Positions 54,382-63,790 of a stretch of 64,000 nt of DNA are shown piece after piece. Each line of letters begins with the position of its first letter. The first letter of the stretch is position 1. Source of the stretch: Sphingomonas sp. Leaf242 (GTDB taxonomy: Bacteria > Pseudomonadota > Alphaproteobacteria > Sphingomonadales > Sphingomonadaceae); contig NZ_LMLW01000001.1 of the NCBI RefSeq assembly GCF_001422045.1, forward strand, positions 566,972-630,971, read 5' to 3'. A program made the position numbers and the translations under genes. The notes under the pieces were generated by a model. It did no database searches, was not told the origin of the DNA, and saw only the letters and a program-made list of their open reading frames with translations.

Positions 54382-55865
54382 TGACCGACCTTACAGATCT
54401 CGGGATCGCAGGCATCCGCGACGGCGTCCGCGACGGTTCCTTCAAAGCGCGCGAAGTCGCCGATGCGTTCATCGTAAAGGTGAGCCGGGCCAAGGCGTTG
54501 AACGCGTTTCTTGTCGAGACGCCAGACCACGCGATCGCCGCGGCCACTGCTGCCGATACTGCGCGCGAAGCCGGCGAGACGCTCAAGCCGCTGGCCGGCG
54601 TGCCGATCGGCATGAAGGACCTGTTCTGCACCAAGGGCGTCACGACGACCGCGGCGAGCCATATCCTCGAAGGCTTTACGCCGACCTACGAGTCGACCGT
54701 CTCGCAGAACCTGTGGGACGCGGGCGCGGGGATGCTCGGCAAGCTGAACATGGACCAGTTTGCGATGGGCTCGTCGAACGAGACCTCGGCGTTCGGCAAC
54801 GTGATCTCGCCGTGGAAGCGCAACGATGGCGGTAACGCCTCGCTGGCTCCCGGCGGCTCGTCGGGTGGCTCGTCGTCGGCAGTTGCCGCAAGGCTCTGCC
54901 CCGGCGCGACCGGCACCGACACCGGCGGTTCGATCCGCCAGCCCGCCGCCTTCACCGGCATCTCGGGCATCAAGCCGACCTATGGCCGCTGCTCGCGCTG
55001 GGGGACGATCGCGTTCGCGTCGTCGCTCGACCAGGCCGGGCCGATGGCGCGCGACGTTCGCGACTGCGCGATCCTGCTGGAGGCGATGGCCGGGTTCGAC
55101 GCCAAGGACGGCACCTCGCTGCAGCTCGACGTGCCGAAGTGGGAAGCGGGTTTGTCGGGCAATTTCAACGGCTTGCGCGTCGGCATTCCCAAGGAATATC
55201 GCGTCGACGGGATGCCCGAGGACATCGAGGCGCTCTGGCAGCAGGGTATCGACTGGCTGAAGGACGCCGGCGCGACGATCGTCGAGGTCTCGCTCCCGCA
55301 CACCAAATACGCGCTCCCCGCCTATTACATCATCGCCCCCGCCGAAGCGTCGTCGAACCTCGCGCGCTATGACGGCGTCCGCTACGGGATCCGCGACCTG
55401 CCGACCGGCGCCGGCTTGCAGGACATGTACGCCGCGACGCGTGCGGAAGGCTTCGGCCCCGAGGTGAAGCGCCGCATCATGATCGGCACGTACGTGCTGT
55501 CGGCCGGTTTCTACGACGCGTATTACACGCAGGCGCAGAAGGTCCGGACGCTGATCGCGCGCGACTTCGAGCGGGCTTGGGAGACGTGCGACGTCCTGCT
55601 GACCCCGACCGCACCGTCGGCGGCGTTCGCGCTCGGCGAGAAGTCGGCCGATCCGATCGCGATGTATCTGAACGACGTCTTCACCGTGCCGTCGTCGCTC
55701 GCCGGTCTGCCGGCGATGTCGGTGCCGGGTGGCCTCGACAAGCAGGGTCTGCCGCTCGGGTTGCAGATCATCGGCAAGCCGCTCGACGAGCAAGGCGTGC
55801 TGAACGCAGGGCTCGCGATCGAACAGCGCGCCGGGTTCGTCGCGCGGCCGGATGTTTGGTGGTGA
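54381..55865 (+). CDS. gatA: Asp/Glu-tRNA amidotransferase subunit A
   Basis: A 494-residue amidase-signature enzyme supplying ammonia from glutamine. The Lys-cisSer-Ser triad is in [11 protein letters not shown] (Lys), [16 protein letters not shown] and [14 protein letters not shown] (nucleophile Ser). Length and order are standard. It starts on the last base of the gatC stop and its own TGA is overlapped by the GTG of a 55-codon frame that leads into gatB. Confidence 0.97.
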   Translation: MTDLTDLGIAGIRDGVRDGSFKAREVADAFIVKVSRAKALNAFLVETPDHAIAAATAADTAREAGETLKPLAGVPIGMKDLFCTKGVTTTAASHILEGFTPTYESTVSQNLWDAGAGMLGKLNMDQFAMGSSNETSAFGNVISPWKRNDGGNASLAPGGSSGGSSSAVAARLCPGATGTDTGGSIRQPAAFTGISGIKPTYGRCSRWGTIAFASSLDQAGPMARDVRDCAILLEAMAGFDAKDGTSLQLDVPKWEAGLSGNFNGLRVGIPKEYRVDGMPEDIEALWQQGIDWLKDAGATIVEVSLPHTKYALPAYYIIAPAEASSNLARYDGVRYGIRDLPTGAGLQDMYAATRAEGFGPEVKRRIMIGTYVLSAGFYDAYYTQAQKVRTLIARDFERAWETCDVLLTPTAPSAAFALGEKSADPIAMYLNDVFTVPSSLAGLPAMSVPGGLDKQGLPLGLQIIGKPLDEQGVLNAGLAIEQRAGFVARPDVWW

Positions 55866-56029
55866 GTTGGATCGGTGAGATCGTTTCCCAAATCATAGGG
55901 GAAGGTCTCGCCGAAGGTTTCAAGCGGCTTTTTCGCGGGCGTTCGCAATCGAAGATGGCGAGGCACCACGCGCCTGAAATGCAAAATCGGCGCGCACGGC
56001 TGCGTCAGAACGGACGAAAGAACCGATGA
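55862..56029 (+). CDS. Small ORF bridging gatA and gatB
   Basis: A 55-codon frame from GTG 55862 to TGA 56027-56029: [20 protein letters not shown] then [10 protein letters not shown] and a basic tail ([13 protein letters not shown]). Its start overlaps the gatA stop and its stop overlaps the gatB ATG (ATGA), so ribosomes could pass through all three. The N-terminal ~25 residues form an amphipathic helix and the tail is strongly basic, which suggests a membrane- or RNA-associated microprotein. No relative is recognised; it could instead be a fortuitous coupling frame. Confidence 0.5.
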   Translation: MSWIGEIVSQIIGEGLAEGFKRLFRGRSQSKMARHHAPEMQNRRARLRQNGRKNR

Positions 56030-57507
56030 GCGATTACAGAATCCAGGGCGAAACCGGCGAGTGGGAGGTCGTGGTCGGCCTCGAAGTGCACGCGCAGGTG
56101 ACGTCGAACGCCAAGCTCTTCTCGGGCGCGGCGACCGCGTTCGGCGCGGAGCCCAATACGCAGGTGTCGCTGGTCGATGCGGCGATGCCGGGCATGCTGC
56201 CGGTCCCGAACCGCGAGTGCATCCGCCAAGCGGTCCGCACCGGCATGGCGATCGAGGCGCAGATCAACAAATGGTCGCGGTTCGACCGGAAGAACTATTT
56301 CTACGCCGATCTGCCGCAGGGCTATCAGATCAGCCAGCTCTATCAGCCGATCGTCGGTGAGGGCGCGATCGACATCAGCCTCGACGAGAAGAACCCCGAT
56401 GCCGCGGGCAAGCGGATCGGCGTCGAGCGCATCCATGTCGAGCAGGATGCGGGCAAGCTGATGCACGACCAGCATCCGACCCAGTCGTACGTCGATCTCA
56501 ACCGGTCGGGCGTTGCGCTGATGGAGATCGTGTCGAAGCCCGATCTCGCATCTCCAGCGGAAACAGGGGCTTACCTGCGGAAGCTGCGATCGATCCTGCG
56601 CTATGTCGGGTCGTGCGACGGCAACATGGAAGAAGGCTCGATGCGCGCCGACGTCAACGTCAGCGTGCGCAAGCCCGGCGACGAGCTGGGCACGCGGACC
56701 GAGACGAAGAACGTCAATTCGGTGCGCTTCGTGATGGCGGTGGTCGAGCAGGAGGCCAGGCGTCAGGTCGAGGTGCTCGAAGCCGGCGGCAAGATCCAGC
56801 AGGAGACGCGGCTCTACGATCCCGATCGCAACGAGACGCGGTCGATGCGGTCGAAGGAAGATGCGCATGATTACCGCTACTTCCCCGATCCCGATCTGTT
56901 GCCGCTGGTGCTCGATGACGCGTTCCTGGCCGAGTGTCGGGCTTCGTTGCCCGAGCTGCCGGATGCGAAGCGCGCGCGGTATGAGGCGCTCGGGATCACC
57001 GCGTATCAGGCGACGGTGCTGACCGCCGAGGTCGAGGCGGCGCGGTGGTTCGATGCGTTGCTCGACGCGGGCGTGAAGCCGGCGGCGGCGGCGAACTGGA
57101 CGACGTCCGAGCTGTTCGGCGCGTTGAACCGGACTGGCAAGGACATCGAGAACTCGCCGGTGTCGCCGGCGCAGGCTGCGGAATTGCTGGGGCTGATCGC
57201 GGACGGCACGCTGTCGGGGAGTCTCGCCAAGCAGGTGTTCGAGGTGATGCTCGAGACCGGCGACGGCGCGGCGAAGGTCGTCGAGGACCGCGGGTTGAAG
57301 CAGACCAGCGATACCGGCGCGATCGAGGCTGTGATCGCCGAGGTGATGGCGGCGAACGCGGACAAGGTCGCTGATTACCGCGGCGGCAAGGACAAGCTGT
57401 TCGGGTTCTTCGTGGGCCAGACGATGAAGGCGATGGGGGGGAAGGCTAACCCTGCTGTCGTGAACGAGGTTCTGAAGGGGATGCTGGGGGAGTCGATGGC
57501 CTCGTAA
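56026..57507 (+). CDS. gatB: Asp/Glu-tRNA amidotransferase subunit B
   Basis: A 493-residue GatB, which binds the misacylated tRNA and phosphorylates its acyl group. Family marks: [20 protein letters not shown], the glycine-rich catalytic part [53 protein letters not shown] and a C-terminal YqeY-like tail domain ([20 protein letters not shown]). Fourth coding unit of the gat cluster. Its ATG overlaps the TGA of the small upstream ORF. Repeat elements follow from 57548. Confidence 0.97.
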   Translation: MSDYRIQGETGEWEVVVGLEVHAQVTSNAKLFSGAATAFGAEPNTQVSLVDAAMPGMLPVPNRECIRQAVRTGMAIEAQINKWSRFDRKNYFYADLPQGYQISQLYQPIVGEGAIDISLDEKNPDAAGKRIGVERIHVEQDAGKLMHDQHPTQSYVDLNRSGVALMEIVSKPDLASPAETGAYLRKLRSILRYVGSCDGNMEEGSMRADVNVSVRKPGDELGTRTETKNVNSVRFVMAVVEQEARRQVEVLEAGGKIQQETRLYDPDRNETRSMRSKEDAHDYRYFPDPDLLPLVLDDAFLAECRASLPELPDAKRARYEALGITAYQATVLTAEVEAARWFDALLDAGVKPAAAANWTTSELFGALNRTGKDIENSPVSPAQAAELLGLIADGTLSGSLAKQVFEVMLETGDGAAKVVEDRGLKQTSDTGAIEAVIAEVMAANADKVADYRGGKDKLFGFFVGQTMKAMGGKANPAVVNEVLKGMLGESMAS

Positions 57508-57547
57508 AGCTACCGACTTCTTTGCTCTCTCTCCCGCCCTTTCCGTT

Positions 57548-57628
57548 CTCCCGCGATGGCGGGAGTCTAGGGTAACCGAATGCAGCGCTGCTTGATTCCT
57601 GGGCCCCCGCGTTCGCGAGGGCACTAGC
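57548..57628 (+). repeat. Inverted repeat, CTCCCGC/GGGCCCCCGCG family
   Basis: TTCTCCCGCGATGGCGGGAG at the left and TGGGCCCCCGCGTTCGCGAG at the right each form a local hairpin. Related halves are at 39611-39690 and 61668-61720. Confidence 0.6.
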
Positions 57629-57659
57629 AGAAGTGTAGTCCGCCCGCCCTCGACAGGCA

Positions 57660-57763
57660 CCACCCCGGCGAAGGCCGGGGCCCAATTGGGGGACGGTGAT
57701 AACGGTGGGCAGCGCTTCGTTACTGCAACCTTTCCAATTGGGCCCCGGCCTTCGCCGGGGTGG
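57660..57763 (+). repeat. 104-bp REPIN-like element, copy 3
   Basis: Again exactly 104 bp. The inner arm is CCCAATT...AATTGGG where copies 1 and 2 have CCCAGTT...AACTGGG: both sides changed, keeping the pairing. The centre has AGCGCTTCGTTACTGCAACC. Confidence 0.85.
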
Positions 57764-57781
57764 TTGTATACGGACGCGGCC

Positions 57782-58342
57782 TTACCCGTCGACCTTCTGC
57801 GGATGATGCGGCACGAGGATTAGCGTGTTCTCCTCTACCCGCCACGACGCGAGGCGCGACAGGAAGTTCATCCCCAGCACGTTGGTCTCGCCGAACGCGG
57901 GCGACACCACCACCTGCAAGTCCCGCGCGACGATCGCGCCGAGACGCAAACTCGCGATCTTCCCCGTCGTCGCCGCGATCGAGCCGTTGGCGGTCTGCAA
58001 AACGATCGGCACCACGCCAACCCGCGCCTCAACACCAGCTTTCTCCGCCGTCTTTTCCGAAATCGCCGTGATCGTGGCCCCGCTGTCGATCAGCAGCCGT
58101 TGGCTGACACCGTCGATCGTCGCGCGCGCCCAGAAATGGCCATCCGGCGACATCCGGATACGGACCTCGCCGCCGACCACCTGCTGGTCCTCGATCTTCA
58201 GGAACCGGGCGATCTTGCCGACATACGGGTCGAACTGGCGCCGCTGGTCGACCGCGACGAACAACAGGCCGACCAACACGAGCGTCATGCCGATATTCAC
58301 CAGCGTCCGCACGATCGGGATGCGCTGCGCGACGACGAGCAC
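57782..58342 (-). CDS. Retropepsin-like aspartic protease, membrane-anchored
   Basis: A protein of at least 186 residues of the bacterial retropepsin-like clan (TIGR02281-type). N-terminal membrane helices are followed by a single-Asp protease domain: ATIDGVSQRLLIDSGATITAIS (active-site DSG), VPIVLQTANGSIAATTG and NVLGMNFLSRLASWRVEENTLIL. Like viral proteases it would act as a homodimer. The start is uncertain: the open frame runs on upstream through a further hydrophobic stretch (LYVALGIAVVVLVV) to about 58430 without an ATG, so GTG 58342 may be internal. It is convergent with gatB. Confidence 0.85.
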   Translation of the reverse strand: MLVVAQRIPIVRTLVNIGMTLVLVGLLFVAVDQRRQFDPYVGKIARFLKIEDQQVVGGEVRIRMSPDGHFWARATIDGVSQRLLIDSGATITAISEKTAEKAGVEARVGVVPIVLQTANGSIAATTGKIASLRLGAIVARDLQVVVSPAFGETNVLGMNFLSRLASWRVEENTLILVPHHPQKVDG

Positions 58343-58593
58343 GACGACGGCGATACCGAGTGCGACATACAGCGTGTGCGGTTGGCCGGGGTTGGGCAGC
58401 GTGAAGATCGACGGGTCCTGAAATAGAGGTGCTGGCAGTATCTTAGCGTAGGCGCGGCAACCTGTATCGGTGCTGACCGACGCGTGGGTAAAAGGCGCTC
58501 GCGAAAGGGACCGATCCGAAACCGGCCGGATTGCCGTTCCTGCGGATTGCGCGTGTCCGTCGAACGCGCTTCACTGCGACCCGGGGGCGGCAG

Positions 58594-59226
58594 ATGGCGA
58601 TCAGATGGACAATGACAATCGCGATCCTGACGCTCGCCATCGGTCAGGCATCGGCCGCATCAAGCAGGTCCAGCGGCGAGCGGCGGCTTGCGGCGATGAC
58701 GCCGGCGCAATTCCAGGCCCGAACGACGCTTCATGACGATGATCTGGACACGGTCGCGACGATCACCACCGCGAACGGGTTCGTCGATCGAAAGCCGCTG
58801 CTGAGGCCGGCGCTCGATGACGTATTTCTTCGCGCTTTTATCGACAAGAAGACGGGCCGGACTGCGTATCAGGCCTATGTCAGGATACGGTACCGCGACT
58901 ATGGTTGGGCGAACTGGGATACGGCCAATTATGCAACGCCCGCCGGGCCGCGCACGATAGCGACGCAACGGATTGCGCGCTTGAAAGCATCTTGCCCGAG
59001 GGGGTTTGCCTGCCTGAGGTCCGAGACCGTCGGGTTTGCGATCGCGGCGGCGTTGCTCAGCGCCAATGCCAAATTGTACGCAGGCGACGGGATCACGTCA
59101 TTGCCATTCAAGATCATGGCGCAAAACGGCGGAGAACGCGCTTTTCTGCTTTCGACGGCGGAAATTGCCGGCCTGTTAATGGCGGTCGATGCGTATCGCA
59201 CCGACCACCATCTACCGACCTCATGA
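58594..59226 (+). CDS. Secreted hypothetical protein
   Basis: A 210-residue protein with a signal peptide (MAIRWTMTIAILTLAIGQASA). The mature part begins Ser/Arg-rich, then has DLDTVATITTANGFVDRKPL, an aromatic-rich strand region (AYQAYVRIRYRDYGWANWDT), two Cys (SCPRGFACLR) and a C-terminal helical part. No domain recognised; likely periplasmic. ATG 58594 opens the signal peptide, the frame being open further upstream. A single gene between the protease and the small minus-strand pair. Confidence 0.7.
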   Translation: MAIRWTMTIAILTLAIGQASAASSRSSGERRLAAMTPAQFQARTTLHDDDLDTVATITTANGFVDRKPLLRPALDDVFLRAFIDKKTGRTAYQAYVRIRYRDYGWANWDTANYATPAGPRTIATQRIARLKASCPRGFACLRSETVGFAIAAALLSANAKLYAGDGITSLPFKIMAQNGGERAFLLSTAEIAGLLMAVDAYRTDHHLPTS

Positions 59227-59229
59227 CGC

Positions 59230-59448
59230 TTACTGCGCGTCGTTGTCCTGGTTCTTCACGACGCCCCCGGTGCCACCGACGCCGTCGGGCAGGCCGCTGT
59301 CGGTGAACGTCTCGGGCTCGTCGCCGCCTTCGCCGCGCTCGACCGCGTCGGAGCGCGACTCCACTGCCTGTTCGATGTCGCTGCGGGTATCCTCGTCACG
59401 ATCCTCGGGGAGCGTTTCGGGATTGGTGCCGGAATGCGGATCGCTCAC
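59230..59448 (-). CDS. Small acidic hypothetical protein
   Basis: A 72-residue, Asp/Glu-rich protein beginning (GTG 59448) VSDPHSGTNPETLPEDRDED and ending TGGVVKNQDNDAQ. It has almost no hydrophobic residues and is probably disordered. It starts two bases after the stop of the proline-rich gene at 59451-59606, so the two form one unit. GTG is the only sensible start: the frame upstream reads through the neighbour's sequence in another phase. Similar short acidic proteins are common in sphingomonads, function unknown. Confidence 0.6.
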   Translation of the reverse strand: MSDPHSGTNPETLPEDRDEDTRSDIEQAVESRSDAVERGEGGDEPETFTDSGLPDGVGGTGGVVKNQDNDAQ

Positions 59449-59450
59449 GC

Positions 59451-59606
59451 TCAAAACTCCGGCTGGACGGGTGCGGGATCGTTCGACGGCGTTCCTGGCA
59501 CAGGCACGTCGATGTCGGGCGCCGGCGGATTGAACTCGGGCGGCGGCGCGGTCGGCTCGACGGGCGACGTCGGGGTCGGGAATTCTGCCGGGGGTTGAGT
59601 AGCCAT
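59451..59606 (-). CDS. Proline-rich microprotein
   Basis: A 51-residue frame from ATG 59606, preceded by GGAGAGACATC as ribosome site: MATQPPAEFPTPTSPVEPTA and ending PGTPSNDPAPVQPEF. About one residue in three is proline, so it is extended and disordered. It is followed after two bases by the acidic 72-residue gene. The good ribosome site and tandem arrangement support a real gene, although it is short and low in complexity. Confidence 0.6.
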   Translation of the reverse strand: MATQPPAEFPTPTSPVEPTAPPPEFNPPAPDIDVPVPGTPSNDPAPVQPEF

Positions 59607-59727
59607 GATGTCTCTCCTTCTGGGTGTTCAACGCCTGTAATCGAGCGCGGTTGCGTTGGGAGTTGCCTATGTGCTTGCCCCCGCATGCATCGTTGGTATA
59701 GACGCGCCCGCTACGGCGATGTCCTGT

Positions 59728-59812
59728 GCGGGCGTGGCGGAACTGGTAGACGCGCTTGGTTTAGGTCCAAGTATCGCAAGATGTGGGGGTTCGAGTCCCT
59801 TCGCCCGCACCA
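59728..59812 (+). tRNA. tRNA-Leu (anticodon TAG)
   Basis: An 85-nt class II tRNA with encoded CCA. Acceptor GCGGGCG/CGCCCGC, D-arm GGCGGAACTGGTAGACGCG, anticodon stem CTTGG/CCAAG with loop TTTAGGT (UAG, reading CUA/CUN), a long variable arm and T-arm GGTTCGAGTCC. It lies ~70 bases upstream of tig. Confidence 0.95.
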
Positions 59813-59880
59813 GCCCGCCGCGCAGGCGAGGCGACCGCCCGAAGAATTATCCTGAATGCTCTTTTAGACAAAGGCCGGAC

Positions 59881-61536
59881 ATGCAGACTGTCGAGACGTT
59901 GAACGAGGGCCTCAAGCGCGCCTTTACGCTCACCATCACCGCGAAGGATATCGATGCCAAGGTCGATGTCGAGCTGAAGCGCCTCGCGCCGCAGATGAAG
60001 ATGCCGGGCTTCCGTCCGGGCAAGGTGCCGGCGAACCTCATCCGCAAGATGCACGGCCCGGCGCTGACGCAGGACGCGCTGAACGCGGCGATCCAGGAGA
60101 GTGTCCAGACGCTCGTCGCCGAGAAGCAGCTTCGCCCCGCGATGCAGCCTTCGGTCGAGCTGGAAGACGGCTATGACCTTGGCAAGGACGCCGTGGTCAA
60201 GGTCGAGATGGAGGTCCTCCCGCAGGTCCCCGCACCCGCGATCGACGGCATCAAGCTCGAGCGCCTGACCGTGCCCGTCGCCGACGACGCGGTGACCGAG
60301 CAGCTCCAGAAGTTCGCCGACCAACAGAAGAAGTGGGACGACGCAGGCGACGATTACGTCGCGGCGATGGGCGATCTCGTCACCGTCGACTTCGTCGGCA
60401 AGACCGCCGACGGCGTCGCGTTCGACGGCGGCACGGGCACCGACATGGGCGTCGAGCTCGGTTCGGGTCGTCTCATCCCCGGCTTCGAGGATCAGCTCGT
60501 CGGCGTGAAGACCGGCGACGACAAGGTCCTGAACGTGACCTTCCCCGAGGAGTATCAGGAGAAGTCGCTCGCAGGCCAGCCGGCGACGTTCGACATCACC
60601 GTCAAGTCGGTGAAGACCGCGGGCGAGAGCAAGATCGACGAGGATCTGGCGAAGTCGCTCGGTCTCGAGAGCCTCGAGCAGCTCACGGGGCTGTTGAAGG
60701 GTCAGATCGAGCAGGAGCATAACGGTCTCACGCGCACGCACATGAAGCGCAAGCTGCTCGACCAGCTCGCCGAGGGTCACGACTTCGAAGTGCCGCCGTC
60801 GATGGTCGAAGCCGAGTTCAACCAGATCTGGTCGCAGCTCCAGCATGAAGCCACGCATGAGGCCGATCCGGAGGCCGCGATGGCCGAGATGGAAGGCGAG
60901 CGCGACGATTACCGCAAGATCGCCGAGCGTCGCGTGCGCCTTGGCCTGCTCCTGTCCGAGATCGGCCAGGCCAACGGCGTCGAGGTTTCGAACCAGGAAA
61001 TGCAGCGTCTGCTCGCACAGGCCGCGCAGCAATATCCTGCCGAGCAGCGCCAGCAGTTCATGCAGTACGTCCAGCAGGAGCCAATGGCGGCCGCCCAGCT
61101 GCGCGCGCCGCTGTATGAGGACAAGGTCGTCGACTTCCTGTTCGAGAAGGCCGAGATCACCGACCGCGAAGCGACGCGCGAGGAGCTGGAAGCCGCGATC
61201 GAGAGCGAGGACGGGTTCGCCAGCGGCACGCACACGCATGATCACGACAACCACAAGCCGAAGAAGAAGGCCGCTGCCAAGAAGGCCAAGCCAGCTTCGG
61301 ACGAGGCTGCTTCGGATGACGCCGTGACGGACGAGGCGCCTGCTTCGGACGCGACGGACGACGCCAAGCCCGCGAAGAAGGCGCCGGCCAAGAAGAGGGC
61401 GGCTCCGGTCGAAGCAGAGACCGCTATGACGGAGTCGTCGCCGGTTGCTGCCGAGAACGCAGAGGGCACCGAAGCCGCAGACGCACCGGTGAAGAAGCCG
61501 CGCGCGAAGAAGGCTCCGACCAAGACCGAGGCGTAA
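59881..61536 (+). CDS. tig: Trigger factor
   Basis: A 551-residue ribosome-bound chaperone. The N-terminal ribosome-binding domain has the signature region around MKMPGFRPGKVPANLIRKMH; the FKBP-type prolyl isomerase domain spans about residues 150-240 (VTVDFVGKTADGVAFDGGTG, GRLIPGFEDQLVGVKTGD); the C-terminal arms follow. The last ~105 residues (from THDHDNHKPKKKAAAKKAKP) are Lys/Ala/Asp/Glu-rich and extend well past the usual ~430-450. ATG 59881 fits the family; the open frame upstream crosses the tRNA. tig-clpP-clpX order is conserved, here interrupted by a glycosyltransferase. Confidence 0.96.
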   Translation: MQTVETLNEGLKRAFTLTITAKDIDAKVDVELKRLAPQMKMPGFRPGKVPANLIRKMHGPALTQDALNAAIQESVQTLVAEKQLRPAMQPSVELEDGYDLGKDAVVKVEMEVLPQVPAPAIDGIKLERLTVPVADDAVTEQLQKFADQQKKWDDAGDDYVAAMGDLVTVDFVGKTADGVAFDGGTGTDMGVELGSGRLIPGFEDQLVGVKTGDDKVLNVTFPEEYQEKSLAGQPATFDITVKSVKTAGESKIDEDLAKSLGLESLEQLTGLLKGQIEQEHNGLTRTHMKRKLLDQLAEGHDFEVPPSMVEAEFNQIWSQLQHEATHEADPEAAMAEMEGERDDYRKIAERRVRLGLLLSEIGQANGVEVSNQEMQRLLAQAAQQYPAEQRQQFMQYVQQEPMAAAQLRAPLYEDKVVDFLFEKAEITDREATREELEAAIESEDGFASGTHTHDHDNHKPKKKAAAKKAKPASDEAASDDAVTDEAPASDATDDAKPAKKAPAKKRAAPVEAETAMTESSPVAAENAEGTEAADAPVKKPRAKKAPTKTEA

Positions 61537-61571
61537 GCTTCGCCTCCGTTATGCCGGGCTCGTTCCGGCAT

Positions 61572-61617
61572 CCACCGTTCCGCACACTCTCAAACCGAAG
61601 AGCATGCGGAACGGTGG
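61572..61617 (+). repeat. Hairpin after tig
   Basis: CCACCGTTCCGC at 61572-61583 is perfectly complementary to GCGGAACGGTGG at 61606-61617. No T-run; flanked by GGTCCGGGGTGACGG. Possibly a palindromic repeat acting as transcript end for tig. Confidence 0.6.
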
Positions 61618-61667
61618 ACCCCGGGACAGGTCCGGGGTGACGGGTGGATGGGAATCGGTAAGAAATT

Positions 61668-61720
61668 GTTTCCCCGCGAAGGCGGGGACCCAGCCTGGGC
61701 TCCCGCCTTCGCGGGAGAAC
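61668..61720 (+). repeat. Inverted repeat, GTTTCCCCGCG family
   Basis: GTTTCCCCGCGAAGGCGGGG then ACCCAG, mirrored by CTGGGCTCCCGCCTTCGCGG ending GAGAAC. A short doublet related to 39611-39690. Confidence 0.7.
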
Positions 61721-61806
61721 AAGGAAGTGAAGAGGCGTCCGTGCCCGAGGTGTTCAGCCTGAAGGCGCCGTACGTCGATCGTGGCGTTTCAATGCGAGGG
61801 CAGGGC

Positions 61807-62733
61807 ATGACCGAACCGAGAATCGCCGTCCTGCTCCCGTGCTACAACGAGGACGCCGCGATCGCGCAGACGATTGCGGGCTTCCGCGACGCGCTGCCCG
61901 GCGCCACCATCTACGTCTACGACAACAACAGCGCCGATCGCACGATCGAGGTCGCGCGTGCCGCCGGAGCCGTCGTCCGAACCGAGCGGATCCAAGGCAA
62001 GGGCGCGGTCGTCCGCCGCATGTTCGCGGACATCGACGCGGACATCTACGTGATGGCCGATGGTGACGCGACTTACGACGCTGCCTCCGCCCCGAATCTG
62101 GTCGCTCGCGTCCTGGACGAGCAGCTCGACATGGTCGTCGGCTCGCGCATCAGCCAGGTCCAGGAAAGCTATCGCCGCGGGCATCGGTTCGGCAACGCGC
62201 TGCTCACCGGTATGCTCGCCCGCCTGTTCGGCCGCAGCTTCACCGACATCCTCTCGGGCTACCGCGTGTTCTCGCGCCGGTTCGTGAAGAGCTTCCCCTC
62301 GCTCTCCGCCGGGTTCGAGATCGAGACCGAGATCAGCGTCCACGCGCTCGAGCTGAAGATGCCGATCGGCGAGGTCGAGACGCCCTATTACGCGCGCCCC
62401 GAAGGCTCCGAATCGAAGCTCAGTACGTATGGCGACGGCTGGCGCATCCTCCGCACGATCATGACGCTCTACCGGATCGAGCGGCCGCTCTGGTTTTTCG
62501 GCGCGATCGGCAGCGTCTTCGGCCTGCTCGCGCTGATCCTCGGCATCCCGCTGGTGCTGACGTACATCGAGATCCACCAGGTCCCGCGCTTCCCGACCGC
62601 GATCCTGATCACCGGGCTCGGCATCTTCGCCGCGCTCAACGTCTTCACCGGCCTGATCCTCGACACGGTCGTAAGAGGCCGCCGCGAAGTCCGCCGCCTG
62701 GCGTACCTAGCTTACCCCGCCCCAGGCATCTGA
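61807..62733 (+). CDS. Family 2 glycosyltransferase, dolichyl-phosphate-mannose-synthase-like
   Basis: A 308-residue GT2 enzyme with IAVLLPCYNEDAAIAQTIAGF, nucleotide motif YVYDNNSADRTIEVAR, DADIYVMADGDATYDA (DxD), and SGYRVFSRRFVKSFP, then two C-terminal membrane helices (FFGAIGSVFGLLALILGIPL and AILITGLGIFAALNVFTGLI). It most resembles polyprenyl-phosphate sugar transferases that charge a lipid carrier on the inner membrane. ATG 61807 is preferred; ATG 61792 is five codons upstream. It is inserted between tig and clpP, and is framed by repeat elements on both sides. Confidence 0.9.
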   Translation: MTEPRIAVLLPCYNEDAAIAQTIAGFRDALPGATIYVYDNNSADRTIEVARAAGAVVRTERIQGKGAVVRRMFADIDADIYVMADGDATYDAASAPNLVARVLDEQLDMVVGSRISQVQESYRRGHRFGNALLTGMLARLFGRSFTDILSGYRVFSRRFVKSFPSLSAGFEIETEISVHALELKMPIGEVETPYYARPEGSESKLSTYGDGWRILRTIMTLYRIERPLWFFGAIGSVFGLLALILGIPLVLTYIEIHQVPRFPTAILITGLGIFAALNVFTGLILDTVVRGRREVRRLAYLAYPAPGI

Positions 62734-62875
62734 CTCCCTCGCCCCTCCGGGGAGAGGGAAGGAGGAGCCGCTTGGCGACGGGAGGGTGAGGGGCGGTTGG
62801 CGGATCCCAACCGCCCCTCACCCTCCCACCCGCAAGCGCGGGCGGGCCCCTCCCTCTCCCCGGAGGGGCGAGGGC
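62734..62875 (+). repeat. Inverted repeat element, CTCCCTCGCCCC family
   Basis: CTCCCTCGCCCCTCCGGGGA at 62734 is matched by TCCCTCTCCCCGGAGGGGCG and AGGG ending near 62874; the centre contains GGTGAGGGGCGGTTGG/CCAACCGCCCCTCACC, so the full ~140 bases form one long hairpin. It separates the glycosyltransferase from clpP. Confidence 0.8.
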
Positions 62876-62966
62876 AAGCAGTCCCCGAGGCGAGGGCAGG
62901 GAGGGCTTGAACTCCCCTCTCGGACCGCCGATGTTAGCGGTTCACTGGGGCATAAGAGAGATTTCC

Positions 62967-63656
62967 ATGCACAATCCGTTCGAGACCGGCGATTTCGCGA
63001 GCCCGTTGGCCAGCGCCGGGCTCGGCCTGCAGCAGACGCAAGCAGGCCTGGTTCCCATCGTCATCGAGCAGTCGAACCGCGGCGAGCGTTCGTTCGACAT
63101 CTTCTCGCGCCTGCTCCGCGAGCGCATCATCTTCGTGACCGGCGGCGTCGAGGACGGCATGGCCTCGCTGATCACCGCGCAGTTACTCTTCCTCGAGTCC
63201 GAGAACCCGAAGAAGGACATCTTCATGTACATCAACTCGCCGGGCGGTGTCGTCACGGCGGGCATGGCGATCCACGACACGATGCGGTACATCCGTCCGC
63301 GCGTCGGCACCGTCTGCATCGGCCAGGCCGCGTCGATGGGCAGCTTCCTGCTCGCGAGCGGCGAGCCCGGCATGCGCGTCGCTATGACCAACGCGCGCAT
63401 CATGATCCATCAGCCATCGGGTGGTGCACAGGGCATGGCCAGCGACATCGAGATCCAGGCACGCGAGATCCTGCGCATCCGCAAGCGCATGAACGAGCTG
63501 TATTCGCAGTACACCGGCCAGCCGATCGAAGAGATCGAACGCCGGATGGACCGCGATACGTTCCTCGAAGCGAACGAGGCGAAGGATTTCGGGCTGATCG
63601 ACGAGGTGTTCGACAAGCGTCCGGCGGTATCCGAGGATGCCCCGAAGCCTGCCTGA
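62967..63656 (+). CDS. clpP: ATP-dependent Clp protease proteolytic subunit
   Basis: A 229-residue ClpP. The nucleophile Ser is in [16 protein letters not shown], the His in [15 protein letters not shown], and the Asp in [36 protein letters not shown] is the standard N-terminal segment. It forms the barrel that degrades proteins delivered by ClpX, encoded 135 bases downstream. ATG 62967 gives the usual short propeptide region; the frame is open to 62907 but without family similarity. Confidence 0.97.
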   Translation: MHNPFETGDFASPLASAGLGLQQTQAGLVPIVIEQSNRGERSFDIFSRLLRERIIFVTGGVEDGMASLITAQLLFLESENPKKDIFMYINSPGGVVTAGMAIHDTMRYIRPRVGTVCIGQAASMGSFLLASGEPGMRVAMTNARIMIHQPSGGAQGMASDIEIQAREILRIRKRMNELYSQYTGQPIEEIERRMDRDTFLEANEAKDFGLIDEVFDKRPAVSEDAPKPA

Positions 63657-63790
63657 TATCCGCTTGAACGACGCTGGCATGGGGTGAATCGTAAACCCCG
63701 CCGGTTTATTTGATTGTAGGAACTCCGGGGTGCGTTACGGTAGCGGCCCCGGAAACGGCACGTGCACCGACATGCGCGAGAGGTGATTGA

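Noticed and set aside
61537..61806. Upstream extension of the glycosyltransferase to 61648
   Set aside because: The extra ~50 codons are translated palindromic repeat (FPREGGDPAWAPAFAGEQ), the usual artefact of this element in open frames.
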